A model generated the notes under the pieces. The model was not told the origin of the DNA and searched no databases. It worked only from the letters and a program-made list of their open reading frames with translations. The position numbers and the translations under genes are program-made. Of a stretch of DNA of 64,000 bases, positions 34,345 to 43,088 are shown piece after piece. Source of the DNA: Corynebacterium sp. BD556 (GTDB lineage Bacteria > Actinomycetota > Actinomycetes > Mycobacteriales > Mycobacteriaceae); the NCBI RefSeq assembly GCF_038452275.1, contig NZ_CP141643.1, positions 1,240,001 to 1,304,000 of the forward strand, in the 5' to 3' direction. The stretch's first letter is position 1. Each line of letters begins with the position of its first letter.

Positions 34345-35661
34345 ATGAGCCAGCTCGATTCTGTGGAGGTCACCTGTCCCGCGGGAACCGTCCAAGGCAC
34401 CGCCCACGGCCACATGCGCCGCTTCGAGTCGATTCCTTATTCGCGCATATCTGCCCCCTTCAACGACGCGGTTGCAGCCGAAGACGGCGCGCTGATCGAC
34501 GCCACCCGCCCCCGCCCCGAAAGCATCGCCCTGTCCGTCACCACCCCAGCTAATGCCCAGGCGGGCAGCGACTGCCCCGTTTTGGTGTTCATCCACGGCG
34601 GGCGGTTTGAAACCGGCACTCACGCCGACCCGCGCACCGCCGCCGAGGACTTCGCCGCTGCAGGAATCGTCCAGGTGCGTATCGGCTACCGCCTCAAACT
34701 CGCGGGCTTAGCTCGCTTCTCCGACGACGCCGCCTCGCATTACCGCGCCGCCCACGACTGCCAACTGGCCTTGGAGTGGATCCAGCGAAACATCGAGTTT
34801 TTCGGTGGCGACCCCACCAACGTCACCCTGGTGGGCCAGTCCGCTGGCGCTTCTTTGGTGCTCTGGCTTGCCCGGCGCGATCATTTCCGGGGCGGGTTCC
34901 GCCGCGCAATCGCTATCTCGCCTGCCTTTCCCCGCATGACTTTCGCGCAGCGCAAGGCCATCCTCCGCGGCGCCTTAGGCAAGCCGGTGACCCGCGCTGT
35001 GCTCAACAATGCCGCCGAGTCGCGCGTGGAGCGAGCCTACCGGCGCCTGCGCCAATTCTATTTCACAGACATCGCGCTCGGCCCCGCCCCCTTTGAGGCG
35101 GCCGAACTTGCCGAAGTCCCCCTGATCATCTCCTCTACACGCGAGGAAATGTACGACTCCGCCCGACGCCTTGATTCTCTCGGCTTGGGCGCTGTGCCCT
35201 TCTTTCTTCTGGGCCCGCGCATGGGACTTCCCTTTTCCCGCCTGTCCTCTTATTTTGCCGCTGTGCGCGAATTTGCCCCACGGCAGGTGTGGGGGCAACT
35301 AATCAGCGACAGCCTGATCCGCCGCTGGGTCGACCAGGTTGCCGAGGGCGCGCCGGGGCCGGTGTGGCAGGTGGAGTTCGCTTCCCCGCAAGCTCCCATT
35401 ACCCACTGCGACGACTTGGAGGAGATGTTTAGCGCCGGTTCTCACATTTACTCCTGGGTGGTGGGTTTTTGCCGCGGTAATGATCCCGATTGGCCGGAGT
35501 ACGGCCCGCAGCGGCAGGTGCTGCGCACAGCGCTCGACGGTTCGGGACGAGACATCGTGCGTGACCCGCTGGGCTATGTGCGGTCGGCGTTTCCCCCGCC
35601 GCGCTACAGCTCGTTGCGCAGGCGTGGATCGGCCAATTCTTCCACCAGCCACGGCGAGTAA
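34345..35661 (+). CDS. Type B carboxylesterase family hydrolase
   Basis: A 438-residue alpha/beta hydrolase from ATG 34345 (MSQLDSVEVTCPAGTVQG). The oxyanion-hole loop is VFIHGGRFETG and the nucleophile elbow is VTLVGQSAGASL (Ser). The family landmark FGGDPTNVTL precedes the nucleophile. The acid/His pair would fall in the C-terminal half (a Glu near EVPLIISSTREE and a His in SAGSHIYSW). No signal peptide is visible, so it is probably cytoplasmic. It hydrolyses carboxylic esters of unknown nature. The last 58 bases overlap the 3' end of the convergent idi gene. Confidence 0.85.
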   Translation: MSQLDSVEVTCPAGTVQGTAHGHMRRFESIPYSRISAPFNDAVAAEDGALIDATRPRPESIALSVTTPANAQAGSDCPVLVFIHGGRFETGTHADPRTAAEDFAAAGIVQVRIGYRLKLAGLARFSDDAASHYRAAHDCQLALEWIQRNIEFFGGDPTNVTLVGQSAGASLVLWLARRDHFRGGFRRAIAISPAFPRMTFAQRKAILRGALGKPVTRAVLNNAAESRVERAYRRLRQFYFTDIALGPAPFEAAELAEVPLIISSTREEMYDSARRLDSLGLGAVPFFLLGPRMGLPFSRLSSYFAAVREFAPRQVWGQLISDSLIRRWVDQVAEGAPGPVWQVEFASPQAPITHCDDLEEMFSAGSHIYSWVVGFCRGNDPDWPEYGPQRQVLRTALDGSGRDIVRDPLGYVRSAFPPPRYSSLRRRGSANSSTSHGE

Positions 35662-36155
35662 GCGAAGGGAGTCGCATCGGCCGCGGCGACCAACTTGGCG
35701 GGAGCGCTCCACGCGTAGGAGTCGATCTCCTCAGGTCGGGGGTTGAGCAGGCCCGGCTCATCGGCGTTAACTTTCAGGTGTGCCACGTAGACGGGGCAGA
35801 CCTCGTTTTCCACGACTCCGCTGGAGTCCACCGCCCGGTATTGAAAATCTGGGAGGACGCAGCGCAGCTTTTCGATGAGCTTGGGGTCCACGCCGATTTC
35901 CTCAATGCTTCGGCGGCGAATCGCCGCCTCGATTTTTTCGCCGGGTGCGGGGTGGCCGCAAAATGAGTTCGTCCACACTCCCGGCCAGGTCTTTTTGCTC
36001 AGCGCCCGGCGGGTGATCAAAAGCTGACCGTCCGCACTCAGCAGCCAGCAAGAAAACGCCAGGTGCAGCGGCGTTGTGGCGGTGTGGACTTCGTCTTTGA
36101 AGGCCGCCCCGATAGGTTCGGCGGCGTCGTTGAGCAGAACTACTTGTTCTCGCAC
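35604..36155 (-). CDS. idi: Isopentenyl-diphosphate isomerase (type I)
   Basis: A 183-residue Nudix-fold enzyme that isomerises IPP and DMAPP for isoprenoid synthesis. The active-site Cys is in WTNSFCGHPAPGE, followed by AAIRRRSIEEIGV (Nudix-like helix). The active-site Glu is in VENEVCPVYVAH. The C-terminal WSPWLVE-equivalent is FAYSPWLVEELAD. All catalytic landmarks are present. Its start overlaps the stop of the upstream lipoprotein gene by one base. It supplies the building blocks for UppS, encoded about 18 kb away. Confidence 0.95.
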   Translation of the reverse strand: MREQVVLLNDAAEPIGAAFKDEVHTATTPLHLAFSCWLLSADGQLLITRRALSKKTWPGVWTNSFCGHPAPGEKIEAAIRRRSIEEIGVDPKLIEKLRCVLPDFQYRAVDSSGVVENEVCPVYVAHLKVNADEPGLLNPRPEEIDSYAWSAPAKLVAAADATPFAYSPWLVEELADPRLRNEL

Positions 36156-36709
36156 TAGTTGTTCAGGTTCCCCTCGAAGGTGATGTTGCCGATGCTAAAT
36201 TGCGCCCGGCCCAGGTTTGTCACGGACACGTTGAAGGGGTACTGCACGTTGGCCGTCGCGCCTGGGCCCAGGGGCATGTCCAAGCCGACAATCTTGAGTC
36301 CCGACTGCTCCGCGTTGAGCAATCGGGCAGTCTCTTTGTTGTTTCCGCCCGAGACGTAAGTCAGTCGCGGCTCGCCGAGGGCGTTCACCGGCATAGGCAC
36401 GTCCGATTCGTTGGTCACGGCAATGATCACAGTGGTGCTGCCGTTGGGTGAGGGCCTGGTGCCCTGCCATTGGTAGGACAGTTCCATGCCAGGATCTTTG
36501 ACCTTTTGGCCCAGGATTTGGTCTGTGACCTGGTCGTTGACGTCGTTGACCCGGAATTCTTCCTCCGGCACCGCGGTCGGGGTGGTGACCTCAATATCTG
36601 TGGCGGATTGACCCGCACCCACATCGGCTTCGGACAGGCACGCGGTTAAAGCCATCGCGCTAAGCAGCGTTGCAGCCGTCGCAACGAAGCGTTGTGGGCG
36701 TGAACTCAT
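36155..36709 (-). CDS. Secreted lipoprotein of unknown function
   Basis: A 184-residue product from ATG 36709 (MSSRPQRFVATAATLL). The signal peptide ends in the lipobox ALTAC (lipid-modified Cys near residue 24). The mature part has an Asn/Val-rich beta-sandwich look (TTVIIAVTNESDVPMPVNALG, NVQYPFNVSVTNLGRAQFSIGN). That resembles the DUF4352/immunoglobulin-like extracellular domains without firm proof. Its stop overlaps the idi start by one base, so they are probably one transcript. It diverges from the ABC exporter gene. Confidence 0.8.
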   Translation of the reverse strand: MSSRPQRFVATAATLLSAMALTACLSEADVGAGQSATDIEVTTPTAVPEEEFRVNDVNDQVTDQILGQKVKDPGMELSYQWQGTRPSPNGSTTVIIAVTNESDVPMPVNALGEPRLTYVSGGNNKETARLLNAEQSGLKIVGLDMPLGPGATANVQYPFNVSVTNLGRAQFSIGNITFEGNLNN

Positions 36710-36792
36710 GAATCGGTCTCCAATAAGCCAGGGCGTGAGAGTCTGCATCTATTTTACAGCCACGCGGTTTACCCAAGTAGCATCGGGCAATT

Positions 36793-38643
36793 ATGCATTC
36801 CCTCATTCGCGTTGTTCGCAGCACCTCCGCGTTGTGGCCTTTCTACCTCGCCATTGTGCTTATCTCCTCGGTGGTCGCAGCACTTGGCCTTGCCGCCCCC
36901 TTCATCATCAAGGAGGCGACCGACACAATCGTGGCAACCTTGGAGGGTGGCACTCCCGCGCCCACCGGGACCATTGTGTGGCTGGCCGTGGTCCTGTTCG
37001 CCGCCGAAGCTTGTGCTGCTGTGCTGCGCAACGTGGCCGGTTACTGCGGCGACGTCATGGTCGCCCGTATGCGCCAGATCATGTCAACGCGCTACTTCGC
37101 CACATTGCTGTCGCTGCCGCAGCGCTACTTCGACAGCCAGGTCACCGGCACCATCATTGCGCGGTTGGATCGCTCGATTGCCAACGTGACTATGTTCGCC
37201 CAGTCTTTTGCCAACACTTTCTTGCCGATGTTGCTGCAGGTGGCGGCGATTTTGGCTATCACCGCCTGGTACTACTGGCCCCTGACTGTGCTGCTTGCCT
37301 TGCTGTTTCCGCTGTACACGTGGCTGACGGCGTTGACGTCGAAGCGTTGGCTTGGCTATGAGCAGGAGAAAAACGCCAACGTCGACGAAGGCAATGGGCG
37401 TTTTGCCGAGGTTGTCGGCCAGGTCAAGGTGACCAAGTCCTACGTGGCTGAGGTTCGTGAGCTGCAGAAGTTTGCCCATCATTATGGGGAAACGGTGCGC
37501 ATTACTAAACCGCAGTCGCGGTGGTGGCACTCCATGGATACTTTGCGTGGGGTGGCCATGACCTTGATCTTTTTGGGCATCTACGTGATTTTGTTTCTGC
37601 GCACGCTTAGCGGCGACTTCAGCATCGGCGAGATGGTTATGCTTTTGCAGATGGTCACCATGGCCCGCCAACCCGTGTCGATGATGAGTTGGATTGTTGA
37701 CGCTGCCCAGCGCGCCATCGCTGGCTCCCGGGACTATTTCGAGGTCATGGACGAGCCTGCTGAACCCACCGCGAACGCCCAAATTGTCGCGGCCACTTCG
37801 GCTGCCGACGCCCCCTTGCTTTCCCCCGTCAACCACCCACCGCTGCCCGTGCGCGAGCCCGTCATCGCGTTTGCTGATGTCACGTTTTCTTACAAGCCCG
37901 GCGAGCCGGTCATTCGCAATATGAGTTTTACTGCCCGCGAAGGCGAAAGGATCGCTTTGGTCGGCGAGTCCGGCGGCGGAAAGTCCACCGTGGTCAACCT
38001 GCTTTTGGGCCTCTATCCCGCCCAATCCGGCACGCTCACCGTCTGCGGCCGTGACCTCAAGGACTTAAGCGTGGAGCAACTGCGGGCCTCCACCGGCGTG
38101 GTTTTCCAGGAGGCGGCGTTGTTTTCCGGAACGATTTTTGAAAACATCGCCTACGGCAAACCGGACGCCACGCGCGAAGATGTCGTCGAAGTAGCAAAAC
38201 GCGCCAACGCCCACGAGTTCATTATGAAATTCTCCGCAGGCTACGACACCATTATCGGCGAGCGCGGACTGCGTTTGTCCGGCGGGCAGCGCCAACGTGT
38301 CGCTGTTGCCCGCGCCATGCTCAAAGATGCCCCCATCCTCATCCTCGACGAGGCCACCTCGGCCCTGGACACCAAGGCGGAACGCTTGGTCCAGGAAGGT
38401 CTTGATGAGCTGATGAAAAATCGCACCACCATCATGATCGCGCATCGCCTCTCGACGATCGCTGGCGTTGACACCATCATCACCCTGCGCGACGGCCGCA
38501 TCGACGAGATCGGCTCCCCAGCCGTCCTCGCCACTTCCGGCGGCATCTACACCGAATTGTTGGCCTTGACCGCCTCCTCTAGCTCCGCCGACCGCGAACG
38601 CCTCAAAGCCTTCGGATTTCACCCCAGTGAGGAAGATGAGTAA
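36793..38643 (+). CDS. ABC exporter, fused membrane and ATPase domains
   Basis: A 616-residue half-transporter. The N-terminal six-helix exporter domain spans about 15-320 (FYLAIVLISSVVAALGLAA; LLQVAAILAITAWYYWPL; LIFLGIYVILFL). The ATPase domain runs from about 355 to 595: Walker A GESGGGKST, Q-loop VVFQE, signature [15 protein letters not shown], Walker B ILILDEATSALD and the switch His in IAHRLSTI. It would form a homodimer, or a heterodimer with a partner encoded elsewhere. The substrate (drug, lipid or peptide) cannot be read from the sequence. A TAGCAT hexamer 9 bases before the ATG may be the -10. Confidence 0.92.
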   Translation: MHSLIRVVRSTSALWPFYLAIVLISSVVAALGLAAPFIIKEATDTIVATLEGGTPAPTGTIVWLAVVLFAAEACAAVLRNVAGYCGDVMVARMRQIMSTRYFATLLSLPQRYFDSQVTGTIIARLDRSIANVTMFAQSFANTFLPMLLQVAAILAITAWYYWPLTVLLALLFPLYTWLTALTSKRWLGYEQEKNANVDEGNGRFAEVVGQVKVTKSYVAEVRELQKFAHHYGETVRITKPQSRWWHSMDTLRGVAMTLIFLGIYVILFLRTLSGDFSIGEMVMLLQMVTMARQPVSMMSWIVDAAQRAIAGSRDYFEVMDEPAEPTANAQIVAATSAADAPLLSPVNHPPLPVREPVIAFADVTFSYKPGEPVIRNMSFTAREGERIALVGESGGGKSTVVNLLLGLYPAQSGTLTVCGRDLKDLSVEQLRASTGVVFQEAALFSGTIFENIAYGKPDATREDVVEVAKRANAHEFIMKFSAGYDTIIGERGLRLSGGQRQRVAVARAMLKDAPILILDEATSALDTKAERLVQEGLDELMKNRTTIMIAHRLSTIAGVDTIITLRDGRIDEIGSPAVLATSGGIYTELLALTASSSSADRERLKAFGFHPSEEDE

Positions 38644-38772
38644 AGGGGACGGGTGGTTCGGGTGTTTTTGCCCGCAACGTCGGCGCCTGTGTCGCCTCGG
38701 GTACAACCTCCACCTGCGCTCGCGGCCTTGGGTGCTAAACGGCAACCCCACGCGACCGAGTGGACTTCCCGC

Positions 38773-38778
38773 TACCCT
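38773..38778 (+). promoter_or_regulatory. -10 box of treS (leaderless)
   Basis: TACCCT lies 8 bases before ATG 38787, with no ribosome-binding site between. It argues against the GTG at 38760 as start. Confidence 0.5.
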
Positions 38779-38786
38779 GGGGCGCT

Positions 38787-40505
38787 ATGGAACAGACTCC
38801 CCAGGCTTCTGATTACAAGATCCCAGCTCCCGTGGAGGAGCCGTGGCAGCGCCCGGATCCTGAGTGGTATAAGGACGCGGTGTTTTATGAGGTGCTGGTG
38901 CGGGCTTTTTTCGACCCGGATAACACTGGATCGGGAACTTTAAAGGGCGTGGAGGAAAAGCTCGATTATTTGCAGTGGTTGGGGGTTGACTGTCTGTGGC
39001 TTCCTCCGTTTTATGACTCACCGTTGAAAGATGGCGGCTACGACATCCGCGATTTCCGGAAGGTGCTGCCGGAGTTCGGCACGGTGGAAGATTTTGTCAA
39101 TCTGATTGATGCGGCGCACCGGCGTGGCATCCGTGTGATTACTGATTTTCCGATCAACCACACCTCGGATCAGCACAAGTGGTTCCAGGAGTCGCGGCAG
39201 GATCCGGAGGGGCCGTATGGGGATTTTTACGTATGGACGGATGATCCCACGAAGTATGACGAGGCGAGGATCATCTTCATTGACACGGAGGAGTCGAACT
39301 GGACGTTTGATCCGGTGCGCAAACAGTATTTCTGGCACCGGTTCTTCTCCCACCAGCCTGATTTGAACTACGACAATCCGGCAGTGCAAGAGGAAGTGCT
39401 TCAGGTTATCCGTTTCTGGCTGGATTTAGGCATGGACGGGATCCGCCTGGACGCAATTCCGTACTTATTTGAGCGTGAGAACACCAACTGTGAGAACTTG
39501 CCGGAAACGCACCAATTCATCAAAAGGGTGCGCGCGCTTTTCGACGAGGAGTATCCCGGCCGTTTCCTTCTCGCTGAGGCGAACCAAATGCCCGATGAGG
39601 TTGTTCAGTATTTCGGTGAGGGCGAGGGCGACGAGTGCCAGATGGCGTTCCACTTCCCTGTGATGCCGCGTATTTTCATGGCGATCCACCAAGAAAACGC
39701 CCAGCCGATCATTGATATTTTAAATGAGACTCCTCCGATCCCGGACTCCGCTCAGTGGGGCATTTTCCTGCGCAACCATGATGAGCTGACCTTGGAGATG
39801 GTCACTGAGGAGGAGCGCGACTACATGTATAAAAACTATGCTTACGATCCCCGGATGCGGGCGAACGTGGGCATTAGGCGTCGTTTAGCGCCGCTGCTCG
39901 GTGGCCACCGGGACCGTTTGGAGTTGGCGCACGCGTTGTTGTTGTCGTTGCCCGGCTCGCCGTTTTTGTACTACGGCGATGAAATTGGGATGGGCGATAA
40001 CATTTGGCTGCCGGACCGCGATGGTGTGCGCACGCCCATGCAGTGGTCGGCGGATAACAACGGCGGTTTTTCCAAGGCAGATCCGGAGCAGTTGTACCTG
40101 CCGCCGGTGCGCAATGACCGCTATGGCTACCACATCATCAATGTGGAATCGCAGATCAAACGTGATAATTCTTTGCTGCACTGGGTGCGTGAGCGGGTTC
40201 ACATCCGCAAGCAGTACAAGGTGTTTGGCCGCGGTTCCTATATTCCGGTTCAGCATGGCAACCCGCAGGTGCTGGCGTTCATCCGCGAGTATGAGGGGGA
40301 GCGAGTGCTGTGCGTTAACAATATGAGTTCGCGTCCGCAACCGGTCGAGATGCAGTTGTCGCAGTGCAACGGCACGGTGCCGCGTGAGGTTTCGGGTGGT
40401 GTGGAGTTCCCGGCGATTGGTGAGCTGCCGTGGTTGGTTACCTTGGCGCCGCATGGTTTCTTCTGGTTCGACATTTCGGGGGGAAGCTTTGGTGGATCTG
40501 AGTAA
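38787..40505 (+). CDS. treS: Trehalose synthase (maltose alpha-D-glucosyltransferase)
   Basis: A 572-residue GH13 enzyme from ATG 38787 (MEQTPQASDYKIPAP). Landmarks: WYKDAVFYEVLVRAFFD (TreS/GH13_16 start), VITDFPINHTSDQHKWF, MDGIRLDAIPYL (nucleophile Asp), FLLAEANQMPDEVV (acid/base Glu) and LRNHDELTLEM (third catalytic Asp). It reversibly interconverts maltose and trehalose. In actinobacteria it also channels trehalose to maltose for the maltokinase-GlgE alpha-glucan route. The maltokinase gene overlaps its 3' end by 14 bases. Confidence 0.95.
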   Translation: MEQTPQASDYKIPAPVEEPWQRPDPEWYKDAVFYEVLVRAFFDPDNTGSGTLKGVEEKLDYLQWLGVDCLWLPPFYDSPLKDGGYDIRDFRKVLPEFGTVEDFVNLIDAAHRRGIRVITDFPINHTSDQHKWFQESRQDPEGPYGDFYVWTDDPTKYDEARIIFIDTEESNWTFDPVRKQYFWHRFFSHQPDLNYDNPAVQEEVLQVIRFWLDLGMDGIRLDAIPYLFERENTNCENLPETHQFIKRVRALFDEEYPGRFLLAEANQMPDEVVQYFGEGEGDECQMAFHFPVMPRIFMAIHQENAQPIIDILNETPPIPDSAQWGIFLRNHDELTLEMVTEEERDYMYKNYAYDPRMRANVGIRRRLAPLLGGHRDRLELAHALLLSLPGSPFLYYGDEIGMGDNIWLPDRDGVRTPMQWSADNNGGFSKADPEQLYLPPVRNDRYGYHIINVESQIKRDNSLLHWVRERVHIRKQYKVFGRGSYIPVQHGNPQVLAFIREYEGERVLCVNNMSSRPQPVEMQLSQCNGTVPREVSGGVEFPAIGELPWLVTLAPHGFFWFDISGGSFGGSE

Positions 40506-41568
40506 GGAGCGTTTCTACGGGGCGAAGTCGGAGGCGATCGACTCGGTGCGGCTTGCGGCGAGACGCCAGGCCGGTCAGTTCGAGTGGCAGCTTCTCGACG
40601 TCACCCACAACGGCACCACAGACACCTACCAAGTTCTTGTCGGCGGCGAGCGAGATGTGCTGTCCACCCCGGCCGGCGCGCAGGCTTACTTGGACAATGC
40701 GGCTGTTTTCGGCACGCTTCACGGCACCGTCGACGGTGTGCGCGCTGTGCCCTTGGGCGCGGAGCAGTCCAACACGTCCTTGGTGATTGACGATGCGTGG
40801 GTGCTGAAGGTGTTTCGGCGCCTTGAGCGCGGCATTAACCCCGACGTCGAGCTTCTCAGCGCGATCGCCGACTGCCCTCATGTGGCGGGTGTGCGCGGCT
40901 ATGTCACCCGCGATGGTGCGACGTTGGCGATGCAGCAGGAGTTCATTGACGGCGGAGTTGACGGCTTCGACCTGGCCACTTCCGACGCTGGGCTCGACGA
41001 CCCATCTGAATTGGGTGAGGCGATTCGCGTGGTGCACGATGCACTCGCCGCGCGGATTGGCACTGAGACTGTGCCCGGCGCGCACCTGAGCGAGGCGCTC
41101 AACGCGCACCTTGACCGTCTTGTTGTTCAGGCTCCGGTGCTGCGCGAGTTCGAGGCACGGCTGCGCGCCTTGTATGCCGATATTGCTGCGGGTGAGCATG
41201 AGATTCAGCGGGTCCACGGCGATCTCCATTTAGGGCAGACGTTAAAGACGGATGAGCGGTGGTATGTGATCGACTTCGAGGGCGAGCCGGCCCGTCCTCT
41301 ACAGGAGCGGCGCGCCCTCGACCACAGGTTGCGCGACCTCGCTGGAATGGTGCGTTCTTTCGGTTACGCGGCTGCTGTGGGAGCTAAAGGGGAGGCGTGG
41401 CGGCAGTGGGGCGTCGATAAGCTTTGTGCGGGTTATGGCGTGGGCGACAACCCCTTGCTTGCCGCGTATGTGGCAGATAAGGCCGCTTATGAGGTTGCCT
41501 ACGAGGCGAATAATCGGCCGGAGTGGGTGGAGATTCCGCTCGGGGCCATACGCGAACTCCTCGCCTAA
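40492..41568 (+). CDS. mak: Maltokinase
   Basis: A 358-residue kinase from GTG 40492, preceded by GGGGGAAG inside the treS 3' end; TTG 40489 is an alternative. The first 100 residues form the maltokinase cap (GTTDTYQVLVGGE). The aminoglycoside-phosphotransferase-like core has EIQRVHGDLHLGQTL (catalytic loop Asp) and WYVIDFEGEP (metal-binding DFEGEP), typical of Mak/Pep2. It phosphorylates maltose at C1 with ATP to give maltose 1-phosphate. The 14-base overlap with treS shows translational coupling; in mycobacteria the two proteins form a complex. No glgE is in this window. Confidence 0.92.
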   Translation: MDLSKERFYGAKSEAIDSVRLAARRQAGQFEWQLLDVTHNGTTDTYQVLVGGERDVLSTPAGAQAYLDNAAVFGTLHGTVDGVRAVPLGAEQSNTSLVIDDAWVLKVFRRLERGINPDVELLSAIADCPHVAGVRGYVTRDGATLAMQQEFIDGGVDGFDLATSDAGLDDPSELGEAIRVVHDALAARIGTETVPGAHLSEALNAHLDRLVVQAPVLREFEARLRALYADIAAGEHEIQRVHGDLHLGQTLKTDERWYVIDFEGEPARPLQERRALDHRLRDLAGMVRSFGYAAAVGAKGEAWRQWGVDKLCAGYGVGDNPLLAAYVADKAAYEVAYEANNRPEWVEIPLGAIRELLA

Positions 41569-41584
41569 CAAAGATTCCGCTGCA

Positions 41585-41601
41585 TGAGACAAATTGTCTC
41601 A
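41585..41601. promoter_or_regulatory. Perfect 17-base palindrome upstream of the BCAA carrier gene
   Basis: TGAGACAA-A-TTGTCTCA has 8-base perfect arms around one centre base. The loop is too short for an RNA hairpin, so a dimeric regulator site is the better reading. It lies about 30 bases before a TACTCT candidate -10 (41632-41637) of the downstream carrier gene. Confidence 0.6.
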
Positions 41602-41668
41602 AAAAATTAGGATTTCCGGGGGTGGACACGGTACTCTAAGGAAATTCCACGTCAACAAGGAGGGATTC

Positions 41669-43069
41669 ATGAGCTCGACAACCACCTCACAGGACGCACC
41701 GAGCACTAAAAGCGGCGCGTCGACCACCGCCGTCATCGTCACGGCCCTGGCACTGTTTTCCATGTTCTTCGGTGCCGGCAACCTAATTTTCCCGCCAATG
41801 CTCGCCGTCCAAAGCGGCGACAACTTCTGGCCCGCCATCATCGGATTCCTCGGCACCGGCGCCCTTCTCCCAGTGCTCGCCGTCATCGCAATCGCACTGT
41901 CCGGCGCAAACGTGCGCGACCTAGCGCAGCGCGCCGGCAGCGTATTCGGCGTCGTTTTCCCGGTGCTGGCCTACCTGTCCATCGGCGCCTTCTATGCCCT
42001 GCCCCGCACCGGCGCCGTCTCCTTCGAAACCGCCATCACCCCGCTTTTCGGCTGGGAGGGCCTCTTTGCCTCCGGCGCCTTCAACCTCGTCTTTTTCGGC
42101 GTCGCTTTGGCAGTGTCATGGAACCCCAACACCATCATGGAAAAGCTGGGCAAATTCCTCACCCCCGCGCTGGTCATCTTGCTTATCATCATGATCACCG
42201 TGTCGGTGACAAAATGGGATTCCACGCCGGTCGAGCCTGCCGAGGCCTACGCCGACGCCCCGCTGACCGCCGGGCTGCTTGAGGGCTACCTCACCATGGA
42301 CTCCATTGCCGCCCTGGCGTTTTCCATCGTGGTCATCTCCACCCTGCGCTACCGCGGCTTCCCCGAAGGCAAAGCCGTGGTCAACGGCACAATCCTCGCC
42401 GGCGTCGGCGCAGGCGTGATGCTGGCACTGATCTACTTGGGCCTCGGCTCCATCGGCCGAATCCTGCCCAACGCAGCAGAGTTCGAAAACGGCGCCGCAC
42501 TTTTGGCAGAGGCGTCCAACCTGACAATGGGCACCGCCGGCCAAATCATCTTCTCCGCCATCGTGCTTTTGGCCTGCCTGACCACCGCTGTCGGCCTGAT
42601 TACCGCGACCGCCGAATACTTCTCGGAACAATTCCCGGGCTCCTACAAAGTCTGGGCGATCATCTTCACCATCGCCTCGATGGCGATGGCCACCCAAGGC
42701 CTAGAGTTCGTCATAACCATCGCCGCCCCGGTGATCGTCTTTTTGTACCCGCCGGCCATCGCCTTGATCTTCGCCACCCTTATCGAGCCTGCGTTCCGCT
42801 CCCGCACCCGCTTCACCTGGGCGTTTTTCCTTCCCATCTGGGTCGCTACCGCCTGGTCCGCCATCGAAACGTTCATCTCCCAGGGTTGGGGTGCAACCGC
42901 TTTGAGCCCGCTAGTTACCTGGGCACCACTGCAGGCCGAGGGCCTGGGCTGGGTCGTGCCGGTGAGCGTGGCCTTCATCATCGGCCTCGCCATCGACCTG
43001 GCACGCCCCCGGACACCAATGGCAATAGGCACCAACGAGACAGTCGACGGAGAAGTCGTCACCGTCTAA
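41669..43069 (+). CDS. brnQ: Branched-chain amino acid carrier (LIVCS/BrnQ family)
   Basis: A 466-residue secondary transporter from ATG 41669, with AAGGAGGG 6 bases upstream. About 12 membrane helices run from VIVTALALFSMFFGAGNLIFPP (the family's N-terminal signature FFGAGNLIFPP) to the C-terminal WVVPVSVAFIIGLAIDLA. It imports leucine, isoleucine and valine with sodium in characterised members such as C. glutamicum BrnQ. A 17-base palindrome lies upstream, a possible amino-acid-responsive operator. Confidence 0.92.
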   Translation: MSSTTTSQDAPSTKSGASTTAVIVTALALFSMFFGAGNLIFPPMLAVQSGDNFWPAIIGFLGTGALLPVLAVIAIALSGANVRDLAQRAGSVFGVVFPVLAYLSIGAFYALPRTGAVSFETAITPLFGWEGLFASGAFNLVFFGVALAVSWNPNTIMEKLGKFLTPALVILLIIMITVSVTKWDSTPVEPAEAYADAPLTAGLLEGYLTMDSIAALAFSIVVISTLRYRGFPEGKAVVNGTILAGVGAGVMLALIYLGLGSIGRILPNAAEFENGAALLAEASNLTMGTAGQIIFSAIVLLACLTTAVGLITATAEYFSEQFPGSYKVWAIIFTIASMAMATQGLEFVITIAAPVIVFLYPPAIALIFATLIEPAFRSRTRFTWAFFLPIWVATAWSAIETFISQGWGATALSPLVTWAPLQAEGLGWVVPVSVAFIIGLAIDLARPRTPMAIGTNETVDGEVVTV

Positions 43070-43088
43070 GGCGCGTAGCGTGGGTGCC

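Noticed and set aside
41585-41625. Palindrome plus A-run read as a terminator of the maltokinase gene
   Set aside because: The one-base centre cannot form a hairpin loop, so an operator is more likely.
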